From Actinoplanes sp. TFC3 (lineage in GTDB: Bacteria; Actinomycetota; Actinomycetes; Mycobacteriales; Micromonosporaceae): 64,000 nt of DNA. The notes under the pieces are model-generated. The model had not been told where the DNA came from. It was given only the letters and a program-made list of their open reading frames with translations, and searched no databases. Location of the stretch: the NCBI RefSeq assembly GCF_001553785.1, contig NZ_LOJP01000001.1, positions 303,935 through 367,934 on the forward strand, in the 5' to 3' direction. Below are positions 49,981 through 58,974 of the stretch, piece after piece (positions within the stretch are counted from its first letter, which is position 1; every line of letters begins with the position of its first letter). The translations under genes and the position numbers were made by a program.

Positions 49981-50928
49981 TCAAGCGGGCGGAAGGGTGG
50001 TGGCCGGCTCCGCGGTGGCGGCCGCGGGGTCGGCCACTGCCCTTCTCTTGCTGCTGGTGCGCGCGGTCCGGATCCCGTCGACCGTGAAGATGATCAAGGC
50101 GACCCACACCAGCGCGAACCCGGCCAGCCGCGCCCCCGGAAGCGGCTCATGGAACAGCAGAACCCCACAAGCCAACTGCAAAATCGGCGCGACGTACTGC
50201 AAAATCCCGATTCCCACGAGCGGCACCCGGTTGGCGGCAGCAGCAAAAAGCAGCAACGGTACGGCCGTGGCCACACCCGACAGCACCATGAGCGTCGTGT
50301 GCCCACCCGAAACGTGCCCGAACTCGGCCCTGTGGCTGGCATTCAGCCAGGCAAGATAGCCCAGCGCAGGCAGCGCCAGCACAGCCGATTCGACAAAAAG
50401 CCCCTCGGCCGGCGGCAACTTCAACCTCTTCTTGATCAAGCTGTACGACCCAAAGCTCGCGGCCAGCGTCAACGCGATGTACGGCAGGTGCCCGTAGTCA
50501 ACGGTCAGCACGGCTACCGCGATCGCGCCCACCCCAACGGCAGTCCACTGCCAGATGCTGAGTCGTTCCCGCTGCACGGTGACGCCGAGCAGCACGACCA
50601 CCAGCGGGGTGATGAAATACCCCAGCGCCGTTTCCACCACGCGATCGGAATTGACGCCGTAAATGTACGTGGCCCAGTTCACTCCGATGAGAACTGCGGC
50701 GAGCGTGACGCCCCCGAGCAGCCGCCCATCCTTGACCAGCCGCGGAAGAAACCGCCAATTCCGGGCCACCCCGAGAAGCACGCTGATGAACACCACGGAC
50801 CAGACAACGCGGTGGGCCAGAATTTCGAGCGGCGGGGAAGGCTCAAGCAGCTTGAAATAGATCGGAAAGAAGCCCCACAGCGCGTACGCAATCAGCCCGT
50901 ACAGATACCCGCGACGCTCCTCACCCAT
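49981..50928 (-). CDS. rarD: RarD/EamA family transporter
   Basis: 315 residues with ten helices in two EamA halves. The start MGEERRGYLYGLIAYALWGFFPIYFKLL is typical of RarD, as are ILAHRVVWSVVF, NWATYIYGVN, ALGYFITPLVVVLLG and LQYVAPILQL. RarD is named for chloramphenicol sensitivity but its substrate is not firmly known. It converges on the anti-sigma gene. Confidence 0.88.
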   Translation of the reverse strand: MGEERRGYLYGLIAYALWGFFPIYFKLLEPSPPLEILAHRVVWSVVFISVLLGVARNWRFLPRLVKDGRLLGGVTLAAVLIGVNWATYIYGVNSDRVVETALGYFITPLVVVLLGVTVQRERLSIWQWTAVGVGAIAVAVLTVDYGHLPYIALTLAASFGSYSLIKKRLKLPPAEGLFVESAVLALPALGYLAWLNASHRAEFGHVSGGHTTLMVLSGVATAVPLLLFAAAANRVPLVGIGILQYVAPILQLACGVLLFHEPLPGARLAGFALVWVALIIFTVDGIRTARTSSKRRAVADPAAATAEPATTLPPA

Positions 50929-51019
50929 GGCCTTACCGTAAGGGTCGAACGATGATCGGGTCCTTGCATATGTCGAAGCTCACGGCCGTTGCGGGCTGGC
51001 GTCGGATGGCTCGATCCGG

Positions 51020-51403
51020 TCAGTCGTCGTCCCCGTCCGGGACGAGCATGTTGAGGATCCAGCTGACGATGCCCACAATCAGGGCCCCCAGGACCGCGCT
51101 CGGCCAGAAATGGTCAACGTGGAAGGGCAGATCGAACTGCCCGGCGATCCAGCTTGTGAGCAGGAAGAGCAGACCGTTGATGACCAGCGAGATCAAGCCG
51201 AGCGTCAGAACGTACAGGCCGCACCCGATGGTCTTGATGATCGGCCGCAGCACAGCGTTGACAATCCCGAAAATGATCGCAACCGCCAGCAGCGTCCCGA
51301 CCTTGCCGCCGAACGAGTCAGTCCGCAGCTCGATGCCCCCCACAACCACGGTGGCAATCCACAACGAAACGGCAGTACTCACAAGCCGGATGATGATGCC
51401 CAT
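51020..51403 (-). CDS. phage-holin-4_2-like four-helix membrane protein
   Basis: 127 residues from the ATG at 51403 (MGIIIRLVSTAVS); the longer frame to 51553 lacks support. Four membrane helices and the pattern GIVNAVLRPIIKTIGCGLYVLTLGLISLVINGLLFLLTSW match the small bacterial membrane family named after phage holins (PF04020). These chromosomal members are not part of prophages, and none is seen here. Function unknown. Confidence 0.82.
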   Translation of the reverse strand: MGIIIRLVSTAVSLWIATVVVGGIELRTDSFGGKVGTLLAVAIIFGIVNAVLRPIIKTIGCGLYVLTLGLISLVINGLLFLLTSWIAGQFDLPFHVDHFWPSAVLGALIVGIVSWILNMLVPDGDDD

Positions 51404-51569
51404 GTCACGCGATGGTGCCACGCCCGAGCCACCCCACGCGGCGACACACCACGGGCGGGCCCAGGAGATCGACAAAGCTGGCTCATGGTCCGGGTGCGGG
51501 CGCTGGGTTTGGCTTGCTGGCGGGTGCGTTTCGAGGGCCACGCCGGGCCTCAACCGCCCAGGCCGCTGA

Positions 51570-53432
51570 TCAGCCGCGTACCGGGGTGCCGATCAACTGG
51601 GCTTCTATGGAGGTCTGGGAGAGGACTGCCCAGCGGACGGCGCGGCGGTTGATGACGGCGAGCATGTCGGCTCGGATCCGGGTCAGCCAGTCTGCTGTTT
51701 CGCCTAGGCCCAGGGCTGCGCCTACTAGTTGGGCTTCTTCGGGGCGTAGGGGTTGGACCAGGAGGAGGTCGGCGCGGGAGGCTACGTCGGCGTCGGCGGG
51801 GGTGAAGTCGTCGCGGACGACCATGGTGGCTTGCCAGCCTGCGCCGGGGCGGTTGTCGGCTCCTACCGGGCCGATGTCGACGATGACGAGCAGGGGGTGC
51901 AGGGCTGAGCCGGGCGGGATTTCGACCGCGCGGCCCGGGGGGATCACCGCGATGGATTCGCCGGGGACTGCGGCGCCGCGGACGAAGGGTTCCCAGGCTT
52001 GAGGCCGAGCCGTTTGTACGACCACGCGCGCACCCAAGGCCATGGCGCGCAGGGCCAGTAGTTGGGCGCAGCGAACTCCGCCGACCAGCAGGGCCCGGGT
52101 CTGCTCGGGACGGAACAGGCGGGCGATCACCGGTTCCTTGTGCCTGTTCTGGCCAACCATGAGGCCGGCATTGCCGATCGGGAGGTACAGATCGTTCAGG
52201 TCGCTCTCGTGGACCCCTGTCTCGCCGGCGCGGCCCGGGATGGCTGCGGTTGCCGGGATGCCGAGCGGCAGCGTTGCGGTCAGGCCCTCCAGGTGCTCGC
52301 CGTCGAGGCGGCGGGCGGTGGCTCGTTCGTTGGCGAGCAGTTTGCGGAGGGCCTGCGTGGCTGTGGACAGGGTGGTGGCGTCGGGGGCGGCTAGCCGGAC
52401 GGTCAGGTCGACTGCTGTGGACGTACCGGAGGAGGCTCGTGGTCCTGCTCCGAGCGCAACCGTTGTCGCTGCCGCGGGCAGTCCCAGCATGCGGGCGATC
52501 AGCCTGCGGGAGGTCTCGATGCGCAGGTCGGGCCAGCGGTTGAGGCGGAACGTGGCCTGCGTCATGCCGCCCACCTGCAGGCCCGGCCAGCTTTCTTGCG
52601 CGGCGCCGACGCCGTCGTCATGGGCGAGTTCGGCGATGACCCGCAGTGCTGCCGTCTCGCCGAGGGGGCGCGCGGGGGTGGGGGTGAGGCGGCGGAGCAG
52701 CTTGCGGACCAGGCCGGACAGGGCGCGGCGCAGGTCGTCCTCGGACCAGCCTTCGCCGCGCAGCACGCGGACAGCGAGGAAGGCGCGGCTGTAGCCGAGC
52801 AGGCGGCCCTCGGAAAGCTGACGATAGGAGTTGGCGGGCGTGCCACCACCAGCACGTAATGATGGGGCCGGAGCGCCGGTCAGCAGGATCTGGATGCGGC
52901 ACGGCGGGTGCTCGGTGGCGGTCGGCGGGAGCAGGCTCGCGGGGGAGGGGATGGTGGTGATGTCCTCGGCGAGCAGACCGGTCGGGTCGCCCAGCTCAAG
53001 AACCGCTGTGTAGCCCTGGCCGTCCACGATGATCGCGGCAGGATCGCCGGCCAGCTCGGTCTGCTCGACGCGGGAGCCGGGCGCGACGAATCCCAGCAGC
53101 GCGGTGGGAGCGCTGTCCACCGAGACGAGGTGATTGCGCCGGGAGTAACGCAGGGCCGTGCCGAACCACTCGAACGCCCAGCGGCCGCGCAGGTGTAGCC
53201 AGGTGACGACGAGGATGATGAGCGCGACGAACGCGCCTGCTCCGAGCGCGATGGGTCCGTTGATGGCACCGATGAGCGCGACGGCCAGGGCGATTTGGGT
53301 GCTGACGAGCTGTCCGGTGCGAATGCCGAAAACTCGTCCATGTCGGACACGCTGGCGCGGGAGTTTGGGCAGTTGCTGGCCGGCACCGCTCAGCTCCGGG
53401 AAGCTGCGTCCGGTTGCCACCTGTGCCGTCAC
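51570..53432 (-). CDS. eccE: type VII secretion protein EccE
   Basis: 620 residues from a GTG. Two membrane helices near residues 42-80 (LVSTQIALAVALIGAINGPI; LGAGAFVALIILVVTWLHL) are followed by GRWAFEWFGTALRYSRRNH and a long cytoplasmic domain, the EccE layout. EccE sits at the rim of the ESX membrane complex. The protein is longer than mycobacterial EccE (about 400-460). It diverges from the two WXG100 genes across a 310-base gap. eccB, eccC, eccD and mycP are not in the window. The gap 53433-53742 has no gene; it holds a GGTTAACC palindrome and a direct repeat ATACGTC twice, near 53660-53675. Confidence 0.82.
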   Translation of the reverse strand: MTAQVATGRSFPELSGAGQQLPKLPRQRVRHGRVFGIRTGQLVSTQIALAVALIGAINGPIALGAGAFVALIILVVTWLHLRGRWAFEWFGTALRYSRRNHLVSVDSAPTALLGFVAPGSRVEQTELAGDPAAIIVDGQGYTAVLELGDPTGLLAEDITTIPSPASLLPPTATEHPPCRIQILLTGAPAPSLRAGGGTPANSYRQLSEGRLLGYSRAFLAVRVLRGEGWSEDDLRRALSGLVRKLLRRLTPTPARPLGETAALRVIAELAHDDGVGAAQESWPGLQVGGMTQATFRLNRWPDLRIETSRRLIARMLGLPAAATTVALGAGPRASSGTSTAVDLTVRLAAPDATTLSTATQALRKLLANERATARRLDGEHLEGLTATLPLGIPATAAIPGRAGETGVHESDLNDLYLPIGNAGLMVGQNRHKEPVIARLFRPEQTRALLVGGVRCAQLLALRAMALGARVVVQTARPQAWEPFVRGAAVPGESIAVIPPGRAVEIPPGSALHPLLVIVDIGPVGADNRPGAGWQATMVVRDDFTPADADVASRADLLLVQPLRPEEAQLVGAALGLGETADWLTRIRADMLAVINRRAVRWAVLSQTSIEAQLIGTPVRG

Positions 53433-53742
53433 CGCGCGCCGTCCTTCGTTTGGGGGCTTTCCTGCCGGCTCATCGTATGAGGTGGGCGACGTCGGCGGGG
53501 GGCGGCCTGTGGATGGCAGGCTTGCCAGGCATCGATATCCACAGCTTGACCGGCGACGTTACCGTTAGCGCGTCTGGACAACTACGGTCAGCCATGAACG
53601 GGGACTTAGTCCAGGTCAGGAGTGCCCCCCATCGTGTGCGGGGAAGGGTTAACCTGATGCATACGTCAATACGTCGATGGTCGGAAAGCTCAGTACGACC
53701 AAGTCCATTCCGGACACGGCGCGGGACGACAAGGGAAGCGGG

Positions 53743-54087
53743 GTGACGTCCGGGATGTCCGGAACCGAAGCTCAATCTCCGGTGATGGCTCAGGCCGCCG
53801 GAAAGTTCGAGCAGGTCAACCAGGACCTGACGACCATGCTGAGCCAGCTCATGACGCGGCTCTCCGTGCTTCAGACGGCCTGGGCCGGGCGGGGTGCGAA
53901 GGCGTTCGAGACCGTCCGGGCGCAGTACGAGGCGGATCTGACCAAGATCAACCAGGCGCTGGCGGAGACGGCTGAGGCGATCAAGACCTCGGGTGTCAGC
54001 TACCAGAACACCGACGAGTCGGCCGCGAGTTCGTTGACCAACGCCGGTGGTGGCGGTGGCGGCGGCTACCTGCCGCTCGAGAACTGA
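53743..54087 (+). CDS. WXG100 family type VII secretion substrate
   Basis: 114 residues from the GTG at 53743, with AAGGGA 8 bases upstream; an in-frame ATG at 53677 would add 22 residues. Two helices are broken by the WxG turn in LQTAWAGRGAKAFETVRAQY. The C-terminus is a flexible glycine run (GGGGGGGYLPLEN). WXG100 proteins form helical dimers secreted by the ESX system. The neighbour at 54105 is the likely partner, 17 bases downstream. Confidence 0.88.
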   Translation: MTSGMSGTEAQSPVMAQAAGKFEQVNQDLTTMLSQLMTRLSVLQTAWAGRGAKAFETVRAQYEADLTKINQALAETAEAIKTSGVSYQNTDESAASSLTNAGGGGGGGYLPLEN

Positions 54088-54104
54088 AGGCAGGGGAGCG
54101 CGCG

Positions 54105-54398
54105 ATGACCGATGGACTGCTCAAAGTCAACTTCGGCACGCTGGCGACAGCCGGCGCCGATATCCAGCGGGCCGTTAGTGAGATGGAGCAGAAGCTCGCC
54201 GATCTCGACAGCTTCGCGAAGCCGCTGGTCGACACGTGGTCGGGTGACGCGCAGAGCGCTTACGCGGCCCGTCAGCTGAAGTGGACCACCGCTTCCACCG
54301 ACCTGAAGAACATTCTTCACAACATCAAGGTTGCGGTCGACCAGGCGGCGCAGGACTACGCGACGACCGAGGCGAACGCGGCGAAGCGCTTCTCCTGA
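54105..54398 (+). CDS. WXG100 family type VII secretion substrate, partner
   Basis: 97 residues, ATG with GGGGAG 7 bases upstream. Classic size and fold: helix, WxG turn as VDTWSGDAQSAYAARQLKW, helix. The C-terminus is AVDQAAQDYATTEANAAKRFS, containing YATTE, the YxxxD/E-like export signal of ESX substrates. It forms a probable heterodimer with the product of the gene before it. A terminator-like hairpin follows at 54444. Confidence 0.9.
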   Translation: MTDGLLKVNFGTLATAGADIQRAVSEMEQKLADLDSFAKPLVDTWSGDAQSAYAARQLKWTTASTDLKNILHNIKVAVDQAAQDYATTEANAAKRFS

Positions 54399-54443
54399 TC
54401 TTGCGAACGGTCCGGCACCAGGGCCAGCAGAGATCTGACGGAC

Positions 54444-54477
54444 GCGGCCGGGACATCCTTCGGGGTGACCCGGCCGC
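54444..54477 (+). terminator. hairpin after the WXG100 pair
   Basis: GCGGCCGGG (54444-54452) pairs perfectly with CCCGGCCGC (54469-54477), loop 16 bases, no T-tract. The remainder of the 336-base gap up to 54735 holds no supported gene; it contains the likely promoter of the SseB gene (TAGGTT near 54688). Confidence 0.5.
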
Positions 54478-54734
54478 AGTCGGGTGCGCTGGGTGTTGTC
54501 CGGCCCTTTGGGTGCAGGTAGCCGTTGTGGGATGCTGATGCCGATCGTCGATTCTGACGCGATCCCTCCGGAAATGCGGCTACACAAAGTCATCAAACGG
54601 TATCGCTGCGCCACGAATGAGCAAGATCCGGGTTCGGTTTGGTGTACGCGTCCAGCCGCCCATTGTGATCGGGCTCTGACCTTGTAGGTTGTACGCGTTG
54701 AGGAGGCCCGTTCGCCGCGAAGGGAGAGGTGGAC

Positions 54735-57614
54735 GTGACCGAGTGGGAACCGGCTACGGACGCCGAAGTCGCCATGCGCAATGCTCTGCGCGCGGACGAT
54801 CAGGAGTCCTATTTCCGCATTCTCGCCGGCGTCGACCTGCTGTTACCCGTTACCGCGGATGCCCTGGCCGGCCTTGAGCCGCTGGGCTGGGGAACGTGGA
54901 GCACCGGCGGGCGAACGCACGTGCTTGCCTTTACCTCACCTGCCGCGCTGCAGGGTTGCCTGGCCGACTACACCGGCTCGGCCCGCCGCGTCGCATACCA
55001 GGAACTCGCCGAAACCTGGCCCAACCTCGAGTGGTGGCTAGCCGTCAACCCCGGCCTGCCCATCGAGGGCTACCTGCCGGCCTGGTTCGTCGCCCAGCTC
55101 AGCCGAGGTGACCTGCGCCTGCCAACCCGAGGCCCAGGCCGCGACGCCACCGACAGCCGCATCCCGGACCTGCAGGCCGCAGCCATGGCGGCCAGCGCGG
55201 CGGCGGCTCAGGATTATGCGAACCCGGGCTCCGGGGGACCGGTCCAGGTGGCGGCGCCTGCGGTAGCAGCGCCTTCCGCCGCCGGATTCGCGGCGAACGG
55301 ACCTTCCCCAGCGGAGTCCTCAGCGGCCGGTATCGCCGCAGCGGGAACTCCAGCGGGTGGGCCTCCGGGAGCTGGGCACCCAGAGACGAGGCCTTCGGGG
55401 GCTGGGCTTTCGGCGGCCGAAACGGCGCCGCGGTTGGAAGCCGTAGGGGCGCAGGCTGGCAGCGGTGCCGGCGCACCTGGGCAGACCAGTGGTGGCGCTG
55501 ACGCACACGGGCAGGCCGGCGGGATTGCGGATCGTGGGTTCGGCGCCGGTGGGGCCGAGGATCGTGGGTTCGGCGCCGGTGGGGCGCGGGGCTACCGGCA
55601 GGACAACTACGCGCAAGGCCAAGGCGGTGAGACGCAAGCTCCGGTGGGACCTGGCGGCCTTCCCTTGCGTACGCCCGGAGCGGTCCTGCCCAGCGGGCTT
55701 CCCTCGCGCGTGCCCTCCACTCCGCCGGGGATGGGCGGCAGCGGACCGACCACCTCCTTCAGCGGGTTCACGCCGACCGGTTCGCGGCCCAGCGACGGCG
55801 GGCCGAGCGCGGAGCCGGGCCGAGGCACCGACCGGCAGGATGAGACGCGGCGCCCGGACGAGCGTGACGACAGTGGCAGCGATGATCTCGGCCAGCCGGC
55901 CTGGGACAGCCGCCAGACGCAGAACCGGCAGCAAACCCAGAACTGGGAGCAGGGCCAAGGCGACCAGCAACCCCAGACCGGACAGCGGGCTCAGCGAGAG
56001 CAGCAGCCGGCCGCAGCCCCGCAGAACAGCCAGGACGATCAGCCGCGGGTAACGCCACTAGCAGCCCAAGCTCCAGCCACCCGCGCCGGAGCAGGCAGCT
56101 TCAGCAGCTCGATCGCCAGCGGCAGCGCGCTCGATGCCCTCGCCAGCCGCTCCGGCACCACCGCACCCGCGTCCGGCCCGAGCGCTCTCGATGCTCTCGG
56201 CAGCCGTAGCGCGCCCCGCCCCGCCGAACCGCTGCCGCCGTTGCAGCCGTTGGACGGGCCGCTGCCTACGCGTACCCCGATGGCTCAGACTCCTCCGGTA
56301 CCGAGCCACATCCCGACGCCCGACCCAGCCAGCGACACCGGCCCGACCAGCTCCGAGACCAGCAGCGGCCTGCCCCGGCGCCAGGTCACCCCGCCGTCCG
56401 AGCGGCCCTCTTCGATGGCCGCTGCGGCTCAGGCTCTTGCGGCTAAGGGGGAGGCTGGGGCCTCGCCGGAGGTGCCGCCGACCGCTGCTGATCCGGCCGT
56501 CACCTCTCGGCTGACGTTGCCGGGGCCGGCGACCGTGCAAACGCCGGCGCCTCGGCCTGCTCAGCCGGCACCCGGTCCGGCCGTCGTACCGCCAGTCATT
56601 CCGGGCACGGCCGGCGCGAATCCGGCGGCGCAGACGGGCCCGAATCCGGCGCCGCAGGCGGCCGAGTTCTTGCCGGCTAACGACGTTGAGCGGGATCTGT
56701 ACCACGCCTCGCTGGAGCACAGCACCGACACCTACCTGTCCACGTTGCTGTTGGCCAACGTTCTCGTGCCGGTGGCTGACCAGTCGCGGCCGGGCAGCTC
56801 GCCCGGCGAACCCGGTTTTGCTTTCCGCACCGAGGAGATCGGCGGGGAGCGGTTCCTGGTGGTGTTCACCAGCCGGGAGCGGTTGGGGGATCACTTTGAT
56901 GAGCCGGTACGCACAGTCAGCGCGCGGTTCGTTGAGCTGATCCGGAACTGGCCCGACCCGGCTTGGGCGTTCGCCGTGAACCCCGGGTCTGTGGTGGGGG
57001 CCAAGTATCCCGGGCAGCAGGTTGTGGCGCTGGCCAGCTGGGCGGTTGAGGCCGGGCTGGGCGGCGACGGCGATGAGCTGCCCCTCGACGACGTGGCGCC
57101 GGAGATCGACGGCGAGCTTGACGCGTTGCCGACGATGATGCAGAAGACCGTGCCGCCGCATCAGGTCGACTTCTATCTTGACCGGGGGTACGACCGGGTG
57201 GCCGGGTTCGTGCACCGGTGCGCCGAGGTTGAGCATCTGCGTACACCGGGTGAGCTTTTTGCCGCGTTGGGGCTGGTCCACGACGGGTCTCCGTACCAGG
57301 AGGACGCCAAGGAAGCCTTCCTGCTGCGGTGGTCGGCCTTCCGCCCCAGCCTGTACCGCATCCCGTACGGCGGGCAGAGCGAGCAGGCGTTGCGAGCCAT
57401 GGACGGCTGGGTCATCGAGCGGCCGCCGTTCCGGGGCAACGGGTTCGCGCCGGGTGAAGGGCGTGACGTGATCGCCGAGTTCAAGGTGGACAGCGTGCGG
57501 CTGCCAAGCGGGGCTCAGTTGTGGCGCATCGACGCCGACGGGGACGAGCGAATCGTGGCTTTGTTCGACAGCGATGCCCCGGCGTGGCGGAGGGTGGGTG
57601 AGCAGAATGCGTGA
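54735..57614 (+). CDS. large protein with two SseB-like domains and a long disordered linker
   Basis: 959 residues from the GTG at 54735 (GGGAGAGG 5 bases upstream). Domain 1 (about 5-135): AMRNALRADDQESYFRILAG, LLLPVTADAL, THVLAFTSPAALQ, WWLAVNPGLPIEGYLPAWFV. Domain 2 (about 645-800) repeats it: DLYHASLEHSTDTYLSTLLLA, NVLVPVADQ, RFLVVFTSRERL, WAFAVNPGSVVGAKYPGQQV. Both match the SseB N-terminal fold. Between them lie ~500 residues of Ala/Gly/Pro/Gln/Ser. The last ~130 residues form a separate domain, including FLLRWSAFRPSLYRIPYGG. Position next to eccE and WXG100 genes suggests a type VII accessory or substrate-handling role. It overlaps the next gene by 8 bases. Confidence 0.8.
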   Translation: MTEWEPATDAEVAMRNALRADDQESYFRILAGVDLLLPVTADALAGLEPLGWGTWSTGGRTHVLAFTSPAALQGCLADYTGSARRVAYQELAETWPNLEWWLAVNPGLPIEGYLPAWFVAQLSRGDLRLPTRGPGRDATDSRIPDLQAAAMAASAAAAQDYANPGSGGPVQVAAPAVAAPSAAGFAANGPSPAESSAAGIAAAGTPAGGPPGAGHPETRPSGAGLSAAETAPRLEAVGAQAGSGAGAPGQTSGGADAHGQAGGIADRGFGAGGAEDRGFGAGGARGYRQDNYAQGQGGETQAPVGPGGLPLRTPGAVLPSGLPSRVPSTPPGMGGSGPTTSFSGFTPTGSRPSDGGPSAEPGRGTDRQDETRRPDERDDSGSDDLGQPAWDSRQTQNRQQTQNWEQGQGDQQPQTGQRAQREQQPAAAPQNSQDDQPRVTPLAAQAPATRAGAGSFSSSIASGSALDALASRSGTTAPASGPSALDALGSRSAPRPAEPLPPLQPLDGPLPTRTPMAQTPPVPSHIPTPDPASDTGPTSSETSSGLPRRQVTPPSERPSSMAAAAQALAAKGEAGASPEVPPTAADPAVTSRLTLPGPATVQTPAPRPAQPAPGPAVVPPVIPGTAGANPAAQTGPNPAPQAAEFLPANDVERDLYHASLEHSTDTYLSTLLLANVLVPVADQSRPGSSPGEPGFAFRTEEIGGERFLVVFTSRERLGDHFDEPVRTVSARFVELIRNWPDPAWAFAVNPGSVVGAKYPGQQVVALASWAVEAGLGGDGDELPLDDVAPEIDGELDALPTMMQKTVPPHQVDFYLDRGYDRVAGFVHRCAEVEHLRTPGELFAALGLVHDGSPYQEDAKEAFLLRWSAFRPSLYRIPYGGQSEQALRAMDGWVIERPPFRGNGFAPGEGRDVIAEFKVDSVRLPSGAQLWRIDADGDERIVALFDSDAPAWRRVGEQNA
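55531..55584 (+). repeat. direct repeat in the disordered linker
   Basis: A 24-base identical string (beginning ATCGTGGGTTCGGCGCCGGT) occurs at 55531 and 55561, encoding DRGFGAGGA twice with a 30-base period. It indicates recent slippage in the linker. Confidence 0.85.
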
Positions 57615-57969
57615 CGGGTACGTCGTTACCTGGCGCGGGCGTGAATACGACGCCTCGCCCGACGGGGAGAACGTGCGCATCTACGCGCCGGAGGCCGGGG
57701 ACGGCTTCGAGCAGGTGCGACCCGGCCGCTACGTCAAAGTGCTGGGCCCCGACGAATTCAGCGACCTGACGTACGTGCGCACCACCTGCACCTGGCGTGG
57801 TCAGCCGTTCGTCGTGCTGGCCGAGGCCGACGCCTGGCTGCGGGTCGAGTACACCGGCGGCCGCGCTCCCGTTGCCGAAGCGCTCGGGCTCGAAGAGTTC
57901 GACTTCGGGGTGTACCAGGGCTGGGCGCCCGCGAACGAGGTCACCGAGCTCTACGAACACCGGGTTTAG
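57607..57969 (+). CDS. small protein translationally coupled to the SseB-domain gene, unknown
   Basis: 120 residues from the ATG at 57607, which lies inside the last codons of the previous gene; a GTG at 57598 is an alternative. Soluble, no signal. It looks internally duplicated: residues 6-50 (VTWRGREYDASPDGENVRIY) and 68-110 (CTWRGQPFVVLAEADAWLRV) share WRG and a beta-strand pattern. The second part continues EYTGGRAPVAEALGLEEFDFGVYQGW. I do not know the family. Its tight coupling to the double-SseB gene suggests a partner or chaperone. Confidence 0.72.
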   Translation: MRDGYVVTWRGREYDASPDGENVRIYAPEAGDGFEQVRPGRYVKVLGPDEFSDLTYVRTTCTWRGQPFVVLAEADAWLRVEYTGGRAPVAEALGLEEFDFGVYQGWAPANEVTELYEHRV

Positions 57970-58010
57970 GGCCGCCGCAGCCCGGCCATCCCCTGCGGAA
58001 CAGACCCTGG

Positions 58011-58931
58011 CTAGCTCTTCAGCCAGCGCAGGATCTCCCCGGTCACCACGTCGGTGGCCTCCTGGTGCAGGAAATGGCCCGCGTTGTCGATCAGCCGCCA
58101 CTCGTAGGGGGCGATGACGTAGCGGCCCGACCCCTGCGCCGTGCGCGGCAGCGTTGCGGTGTCCAGAGCGCCGTGCATCTGCAGCGTCGGGGTGATCAAC
58201 GGCTTCTGCATCAGCTTCACAAAGCGATAACCCTGCAGGCGAAGGGCCGAGCGGAAGACCCAGCGGTACGCCTCCAGCGCGCAAAACGCCGCCTGGGGAA
58301 TCTGCATCGCCTCTCGGCACCGGGCCACATAGTCGGCGTGCTCGGCGGTCTGGGCCCACTCGGGGCTGCTCCACCGGGTTATGAGCTCGCCGATCATCGC
58401 GGCGTCGTCCTTGGTGAGCACGTGTTCGTACCGGGGGACCTGGAATTTGAGGATTGAGGCGCTGGCCGAGAGTTGGCCGCGGGGGTCGGCGAACAACGCC
58501 GTGCGCAGCCGCAACGGGTGGGCGGCGCCGAGCACGACCAGGCGGCTGACCATCTTGGGGTGGAATGCCGCGGCGGCCCAGCCGATCATGCCGCCCGCGC
58601 CGGCGCCCACGATCATGGCCGAGCGTTCGCCCAGCGCCCGGATCAGGCCGGTGACGTCGGCGGCCATGGTGTAACCGTCGTAGCCGCGCGGTGGCTTGTC
58701 GCTCGCGCCGTAGCCGCGCAGGTCCATCGCCACCGCTCGGAAGCCTGCGTCGGCCAGCCGGGGCAGCATGTCGTGCCAGGCCCACCAGAACTCGGGGAAG
58801 CCGTGCAGCAGGAGCACCAGTGGACCGGTGCCGGCTTCGACGACGTGGAACCGGCTGCCGTTGGCGCCGACGAAACGGTGGGTCCAGGGGCCCTCCGTCA
58901 GCACGGCTGACTCGTCCACCTGCGAACTCAT
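58011..58931 (-). CDS. alpha/beta-hydrolase fold protein lacking an obvious nucleophile
   Basis: 306 residues from the ATG at 58931; the longer frame to 59123 is rejected. It has the epoxide-hydrolase-like start: GSRFHVVEAGTGPLVLLLHGFPEFWWAWHDMLPRL, then GFRAVAMDLRGYGASDKPP. The acid (HGALD) and the histidine (DNAGHFLHQE) of the triad are in place. The nucleophile elbow, normally GHDxGG or GxSxG, reads VGAGAGGMIGW, with glycine at the Asp/Ser position. It may be non-catalytic or use another residue. A cap domain lies between. Confidence 0.85.
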   Translation of the reverse strand: MSSQVDESAVLTEGPWTHRFVGANGSRFHVVEAGTGPLVLLLHGFPEFWWAWHDMLPRLADAGFRAVAMDLRGYGASDKPPRGYDGYTMAADVTGLIRALGERSAMIVGAGAGGMIGWAAAAFHPKMVSRLVVLGAAHPLRLRTALFADPRGQLSASASILKFQVPRYEHVLTKDDAAMIGELITRWSSPEWAQTAEHADYVARCREAMQIPQAAFCALEAYRWVFRSALRLQGYRFVKLMQKPLITPTLQMHGALDTATLPRTAQGSGRYVIAPYEWRLIDNAGHFLHQEATDVVTGEILRWLKS

Positions 58932-58974
58932 GCGAAACAGCGTACGGGCACCGCGCTGCTGACCGACATTACGG

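Noticed and set aside
51020-51403. Holin-like gene as sign of a prophage
   Set aside because: The family is common on bacterial chromosomes, and no phage structural, integrase or lysin genes are nearby.
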